64,000 nucleotides of DNA from Seiridium cupressi. Taxonomy: Eukaryota; Ascomycota; Sordariomycetes; Amphisphaeriales; Sporocadaceae. The notes under the pieces are model-generated. The model saw nothing but the letters and a program-made list of their open reading frames with translations, ran no database searches and was not told the DNA's origin. The stretch covers positions 1 through 64,000 of the forward strand of contig JARVKI010000119.1 in NCBI GenBank assembly GCA_036674765.1. Direction: 5' to 3'. Below, piece after piece: positions 59,041 to 64,000 of the stretch (the first letter of the stretch is position 1; every line of letters starts with the position of its first letter). The translations under genes and the position numbers were made by a program.

Positions 59041-61589
59041 TCTGACTTTTGTCGAGGATATTTGTCTCTTATTACTTTATGTGATTATAATATGCTAGAA
59101 AGGATGGTGAATATGGGGACTGTCAACAATTTTATATTCGTAACTCAAATCCCATTCCTTACACTGAAGGTTCACAATAGGCGCTGGACTGAAGCGAGCC
59201 CGTTTGATAAGACTCGTTTCCTCTGGAAACTTCTATGCCGTGCCATTTAGCAATATTCGAGTGTCCCAGCTTGATGTTGCGTATCTGCAAGTCTCAGCTG
59301 TCTTAGAAGTCATATCTGTTCATAGGCTCATCCATACACATGTCTCATGGTCGAAAGGCTCTTATATCCTTGGCGGCAGTTCTATGGCGTTTACAATTGC
59401 CATGATGAATCTTTTGTATGACATTTACCGCCTTTTTATAGGCATAGTGTCTTGCCCACAAACCCAGCTGAACCGACATCCGAGCCGCGGGGTCTTATCT
59501 GGGCTGTCGCGCTCATATGAACAGTCACAAGACAGCGATAGTCATTTTAGGATGCAAAGCTGAACCAAGAGGCACACCACACATGCTATACAGTCGGATT
59601 TCATCAGCTTACTCCGGGCTAACTAAGAGAGCTATGCGTGACTGAGCGTGGTTCAGCAAGTCTGATCATCCACGGCTACGTTTAGTCTACATTACTGCTT
59701 GACAAATAGAGATAGAGGCGTTTCAAACTGGGCATATCATGGTTCGAGTATCTTACGTGATTCATTATTGATAAATGCGTTTACATCTACTCTCGCCATT
59801 CATGCTGACAGACCGTGGTTTTCTATCTATCATCTTTGCCCGAGAAATGTACATCACAGTTTTGGTAGGTTCTCAATGGGTGTTGTTTACAGTTTATATA
59901 TGTCCCATAATATCAATTATTTGAGTAATCATAGTATACTTCCTCTATTGCGTTGCCTGAAAGCAAGAAGTGCAAACTTAGGGATCGGCTACTCGTGTAA
60001 GTTGGCCCAAGAAGCGAGACACGATCCAATAATGTGGCTGATATCGAGTTCTCCAGCGGGAGTACTCTATGTGATAATTGCGCATTACTGTTGTGCCGCA
60101 TTTGGAGACTTAGTAGGACGGATTTGGGCGCGCACTGCGTTCGGACCAATATTTGCAACCTACTATTTCATAATCTTCTCGAACGTCCGTAGCGAGATTG
60201 ATCCTGAAATGAACCACTACTAAGTGTAGAGGAGTGATAAAGGGTTTCCAAATCAGGAAAAAGAAAATGACTCCAGGACCACGATTATTCGATCACATTG
60301 TATATAACTCAACGGAAGGAGCGATTTACCCAATATAGTAGGTCACTTAATTAATGAAACGTTATTATCGCGTCAATCGTGCTTGCCTATCCCGAAGAAA
60401 AAAAAAAGATTAAATAAATAAAAGAAAAATTCGTGGTATCCAATAGTTGATTCCATGGTCTAAAAATAGGATAGGAAAGGTGACAAACACTTGCTTATTA
60501 TGTCAGAAGCATCAAACATGAACATTTAACTACCCCGCCTAGCTCTCTTGGTTTGGTTTAATGAGAATCGGGCGCCGATTATGTTGATCATTAGGACACT
60601 AGAATGAGCACCTTATTCATAGAATTTTCGGACTTTCTTGGATGAAAAATGCTGAGCTGAAGGACAAGCATGGTACCTTGTTATTGGTATCTGAGATATT
60701 CTACAGATTTCAAAGGCCGTTGGCTTGCAGCGGGAAAGTATACGCGTATATGGACCTATAAACTAATAATGCAAAAAGAATCTGTATATATGGTTGGCGT
60801 TCTTGCACGATGTCTCTCATGCGGGTCAATGTCTTCTTGATGAGTGTTGTTGTTGATGTTGGTTTGCTGCCAAGTAGTCGCCACTATCGGCAACGCTAAT
60901 CAACACCCCTGAGGTTCTATTTACATTTCTTACTAGCAATAGTAGTAGCACAGCTTCTACGCCAAGAACAACATTGGAGCCGGCCTGCTTGGCTGAAGTA
61001 TATACCGTATTATATAATGTACTTGAGATTCCGCCAATGTAGTAGCACTAGACTGGAAAGGCAGCTCCGTGAGCTGTTAAGTATCGCTGTGCCAGCCGTG
61101 CGACAGCTGTTTTCTCGACCAATCAACTTCAACACCTGGCATAACGCATAGAGTCCTGCCGAGGAGAGTTGAGGCAGGTTGATCGAAGCCACTTTGCAAT
61201 AAATGGCCATGCCTTCTAGTCAGTCAGACCTCAGATAGTGCCAGGTTATCCCACGGGGTTGATAATTTCTGTTGCGCTCGCCACCATGAAAGGGTCGAAC
61301 CTACTGTAACCGTAGGGTTTGCACCTAAGCCAATAGCAGCCACAGGCACAAAGCAGGCTAGTGGGGGACACGGCAAGCGGAAACTATGACGACATAATGT
61401 TGACAGCTCTCACTGTTGATTTATATTGTCACAAAGAGCTTCCTCTGTGTGAGGACTCTTCAAGTTCTTGCACCAACTTTGGTTTCTCGTTATTTGAGAA
61501 AACATCTCCCCACAGTCAGTACATTTTCCTCCAGCAAATTTTGAGTCTGGACTGTCTGAGCGGCGCGCTTCTTCATCATCTACAGCACT
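59041..61589. other. AT-rich region without recognised genes
   Basis: About 2.5 kb. The 174-codon plus-strand frame ending at 60223 starts at a TTG and has no family features, so it is not accepted. No transposon remnant recognised. Confidence 0.5.
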
Positions 61590-62965
61590 ATGTCATCATC
61601 CTCAGGATTCGTGGGCCACGTCCAGGCGAAGGCCCAGGAGGTCGCGTAGGTCGCTTCAACAACACCATTGTATGCCCCATCTTGCCATGCTAACTTTGGC
61701 CTGCAGCAAGGAGGACTACGACAAGGCCAGGGCCTTGGCTGCTGATGCAGCTCGAAGCGGTGCTTTCCTGTATCCATTCAAGTAAGCTCCCTCCAAATCA
61801 CAACTCATTCCTTCATTCCTAGCAACCTCCCTTCCGCGGATGCAAGAGCCGAGAGAGGGTACGTCCGGCCACTCGCATCTTGCAAGCCGGCGACGCTTTG
61901 TCTCCCCGAGCTAACCTGTAGTTTAGAGGAATTGCCTACTTTCTGACCCACCGTGCACTATGGAAACCGTTCGCATCTCGAGTCCTGCCCACCCTGAGTC
62001 TGTCAGTTGCCGTTATTAGTGGCATGTTCTTCTTCACCTATCTCCCTCAACTTGCTGCCCTGGTCTTCGTCAACGGTCCCCTTGCTGTCTTCACCACGGT
62101 TTTACTCATATTGAACGAGAGTTCGGTCATCATCTCCCTTGTTTCACGAAACTTCTTCCTCCAGGACGCGCTCCTCGACACGTTTGATGGAACCCTGCTT
62201 TCTCGAAATGCTACCGGCATAGTTAGCGAGGGCCGAGAGTTGAAGTCGGGCAGAGATCCCATGGAAAGGCTGGGCAAGATCTTGAAGAACCCATTCCAGA
62301 AGTACAGCCCCAAAGCACTCATTCGCTACGTCATGTACTTGCCGCTCAACTTCATTCCTGGTATGGTATCCCCAAAGCGTTTCGACATATTGCGCTTGCT
62401 GACTAAATATGCAAAATCCAGTCGTTGGAACTATCATCTTCATTGTGATTCAGGGTGCGTCAAGCTTGATGAGCTCTATCCAACTCTCTCGTCGCTGACT
62501 CCGTTTCTTAGGTCGGTCCCGTGGTCAATCTGTCCATGACCGAGTAAGTTCACCCCACAAGGATATTTGACTGTTATTCTAACAATTTCTCCCCTCTTTG
62601 TAGTACTTTCAGTTGAAGAAGTGGTCTGCGTCACGACGAGCCCAATGGCTGCAAGAGCACACGGGGTCTTATTCCTCGTATGTGAACCGTGTTACCAAAG
62701 TTCTAGCTTGAATCAACATTCCACTAACGTTAAACTCCAGCTTTGGAACCGCCGCCACGCTTCTAGAAATGATTCCATTTGCCTCGATATTTTTCGCCTT
62801 CACCAACACTGGTAAGTCCAAATTCAAAATGCCAACTGACTGCATACTAAAACATCGTGAACAGTCGGCGCCGCATTGTGGGCGGCTGACATCGAAGGGA
62901 AGGAGTCCCAGATGGATCAGAGCACGGCCCCTGAGTTACGGGAAGCAGCAAAGAAAGCCGAGTAA
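61590..62965 (+). CDS. EI24/RRT8-type membrane protein (outer spore wall protein family)
   Basis: Predicted 291 residues from eight exons: 61590-61645, 61707-61781, 61927-62360, 62422-62454, 62512-62543, 62604-62677, 62741-62811 and 62865-62965. Phases agree at all seven junctions, including two micro-exons of 33 and 32 nt. It has several membrane segments, for example VLPTLSLSVAVISGMFFF, PQLAALVFVNGPLAVFTTVLL, PLNFIPGVGTIIFIVIQG and FGTAATLLEMIPFASIFFAF. This is the EI24-like family that contains the yeast Rrt8/Lds lipid-droplet and outer-spore-wall proteins, with the conserved FLTHRALWKPF and GRSRGQSVHDRYFQLKKW. Yeast members act in dityrosine spore-wall assembly on lipid droplets; in filamentous fungi the role is unproven. 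The C-terminus is acidic and lysine-rich. Confidence 0.88.
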
Positions 62966-64000
62966 GGCTACACAGGATATGCAACAGGCCGAGGCCTCCG
63001 AGATTAGTTGATCGAGATCCTGCAGAAGCATACGAACTGGTTGTGATTGGGGTGGAGTGTTCACTTTAAAGTACACGTCAAGGAGCAAGCTTTGCTACAA
63101 CCATTTAGAAATGAGAAATTGCATGCTCAATGAGATAGTGAATCATGACTGAACCGAAATCGCTTGCTTCCTTTCCATGGGTGACAACACTATCTATGCC
63201 CTGCCCCACGTAGCAACATTGGACACCATCATTGCCACGTAACCCTCCCTTCACGAGTTGCAGCCTTTTAGGAAGGCTGATTGGATTAATGCCCCCCCCC
63301 CAAAAGCGAACTACGGTTTCAAGATATTCTATCTATATCAAACAATATAGTGGCATGTCTCAGTTTGCCGCAAAGCCTTGTTTCGGGCGAGAAACACGTG
63401 CTTTTCAAATTTCTTACTCGTGCCAAAAATTTGTGTCATGATTTTATATCTCGGCTCGAGTCCTTTGTGGCATTGAAGGTAAATTGAGAGACGTATTTAT
63501 GTCGTACAATCTCATCTGAGTTCTTGGACAACTTCGCATTGATCGACTACGTCCCACCGTTTGAGCAGCACCATCGCGGGGATTTGTAGGTATGAGTTAC
63601 ACGTAATCTTCCATCGAACGTACCTAACACTGACGCTGTAGATGGACTAGCCTATCTCGTTTGCAACGAGGAAGTAAGGCCGGTTGTGGTTGATCTGTCG
63701 TTTTCTCTCCATGGCAGAGTGACTAGATCGTGGGGATAACAGATCACAACAAGGAAGCGCAAGCGATATCTGGTCGTGCGGACTTTTTTCGTTCTCCATG
63801 AGAACCTCACTAGGTGGACTCACAATGTCGTGAGCCGGGAGATTGCATGGTGTGCCATTTGCTACCACGCAGGCTGCCTGCCGGCCATAGCACACAACTC
63901 AACGCCGCATCTCACAAGGCGCTCTTGCGTTGATGGTCAGGATCAGCCAATTGCTGCCGCAAGAGGAGTCTTATTGCAAGAACATATTGGCAATGTGCCC
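62966..64000. other. 3' flank to window end
   Basis: About 1 kb with no accepted gene. The minus-strand frame at 63647-63895 might be part of a gene that extends beyond the window, but it has no recognisable motif. Confidence 0.45.

Noticed and set aside
59699..60223. 174-codon plus-strand open frame
   Set aside because: It starts at TTG, lies in AT-rich DNA and shows no domain, signal or intron evidence.
63647..63895. 82-codon minus-strand frame near the window end
   Set aside because: No ATG start and no recognised motif; it could only be judged with sequence beyond the window.
1..64000. CRISPR arrays, bacterial operons, riboswitches
   Set aside because: The window is eukaryotic with spliceosomal introns, and no regularly spaced direct repeats with unique spacers were seen.

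Overview
The window is nuclear DNA of a filamentous ascomycete (Pezizomycotina, most likely Sordariomycetes). Genes are spaced about 1-4 kb apart and broken by many short GT-AG introns (mostly 45-110 nt, often with CTAAC-type branch sites). Family content is typical of such fungi: a Cdc10-type septin, an AA9 LPMO, a cutinase, DUF1996, Zn2Cys6 and fungal_trans regulators, and an EI24/RRT8 membrane protein. Exon joins below were derived by eye: reading frame, splice sites and family motifs had to agree.

Region 1 (1-23.8 kb) is mainly conserved. It holds a Cdc10 septin (-), divergent mitochondrial ribosomal protein L32 (+), the WD40 protein Ski8/Rec14 (+), DNA polymerase delta subunit 4 (+), a decayed DUF1996 gene (-), an RBR-type RING protein with an altered catalytic site (-), an unknown coiled-coil protein (-), an Hsp70-like ATPase and an FAD monooxygenase in tandem (+), an unknown PGD-motif protein (-), a peroxisomal ABCD half-transporter (-) and divergent Dph3 (+).

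Region 2 (24-37 kb) is gene-poor. It has a small GPI-type secreted protein, an AA9 LPMO and a C2H2 zinc-finger regulator. Long intergenic stretches follow, ending in a pseudogene of a BBE-type FAD oxidoreductase. Several of its stop codons fit RIP-type C-to-T change.

Region 3 (37-49.2 kb) is the most distinctive part. Three paralogous minus-strand genes (37168-38975, 44487-about 46075, 47771-49216) encode an F-box-like segment followed by ankyrin-like repeats. Their intron positions and phases are shared, and two of them have first and second exons of exactly 124 and 482 nt. One carries an acidic tail built from three consecutive in-frame minisatellites; another looks damaged. Between them lie an SDR oxidoreductase and a convergent fungal_trans protein without a DNA-binding domain.

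Region 4 (49.2-64 kb) holds a 21-bp repeat array, an ABM-domain monooxygenase facing a Zn2Cys6 regulator, an unknown two-exon protein, a cutinase with a correctly spaced Ser-Asp-His triad, a candidate cysteine-rich secreted protein and an eight-exon EI24/RRT8-type membrane protein.

No tRNA, rRNA, CRISPR array or intact transposon was recognised. Secreted hydrolases, regulators, lineage-type paralogs and pseudogenes are concentrated in the right-hand 40 kb, as expected of accessory sequence beside a conserved block.
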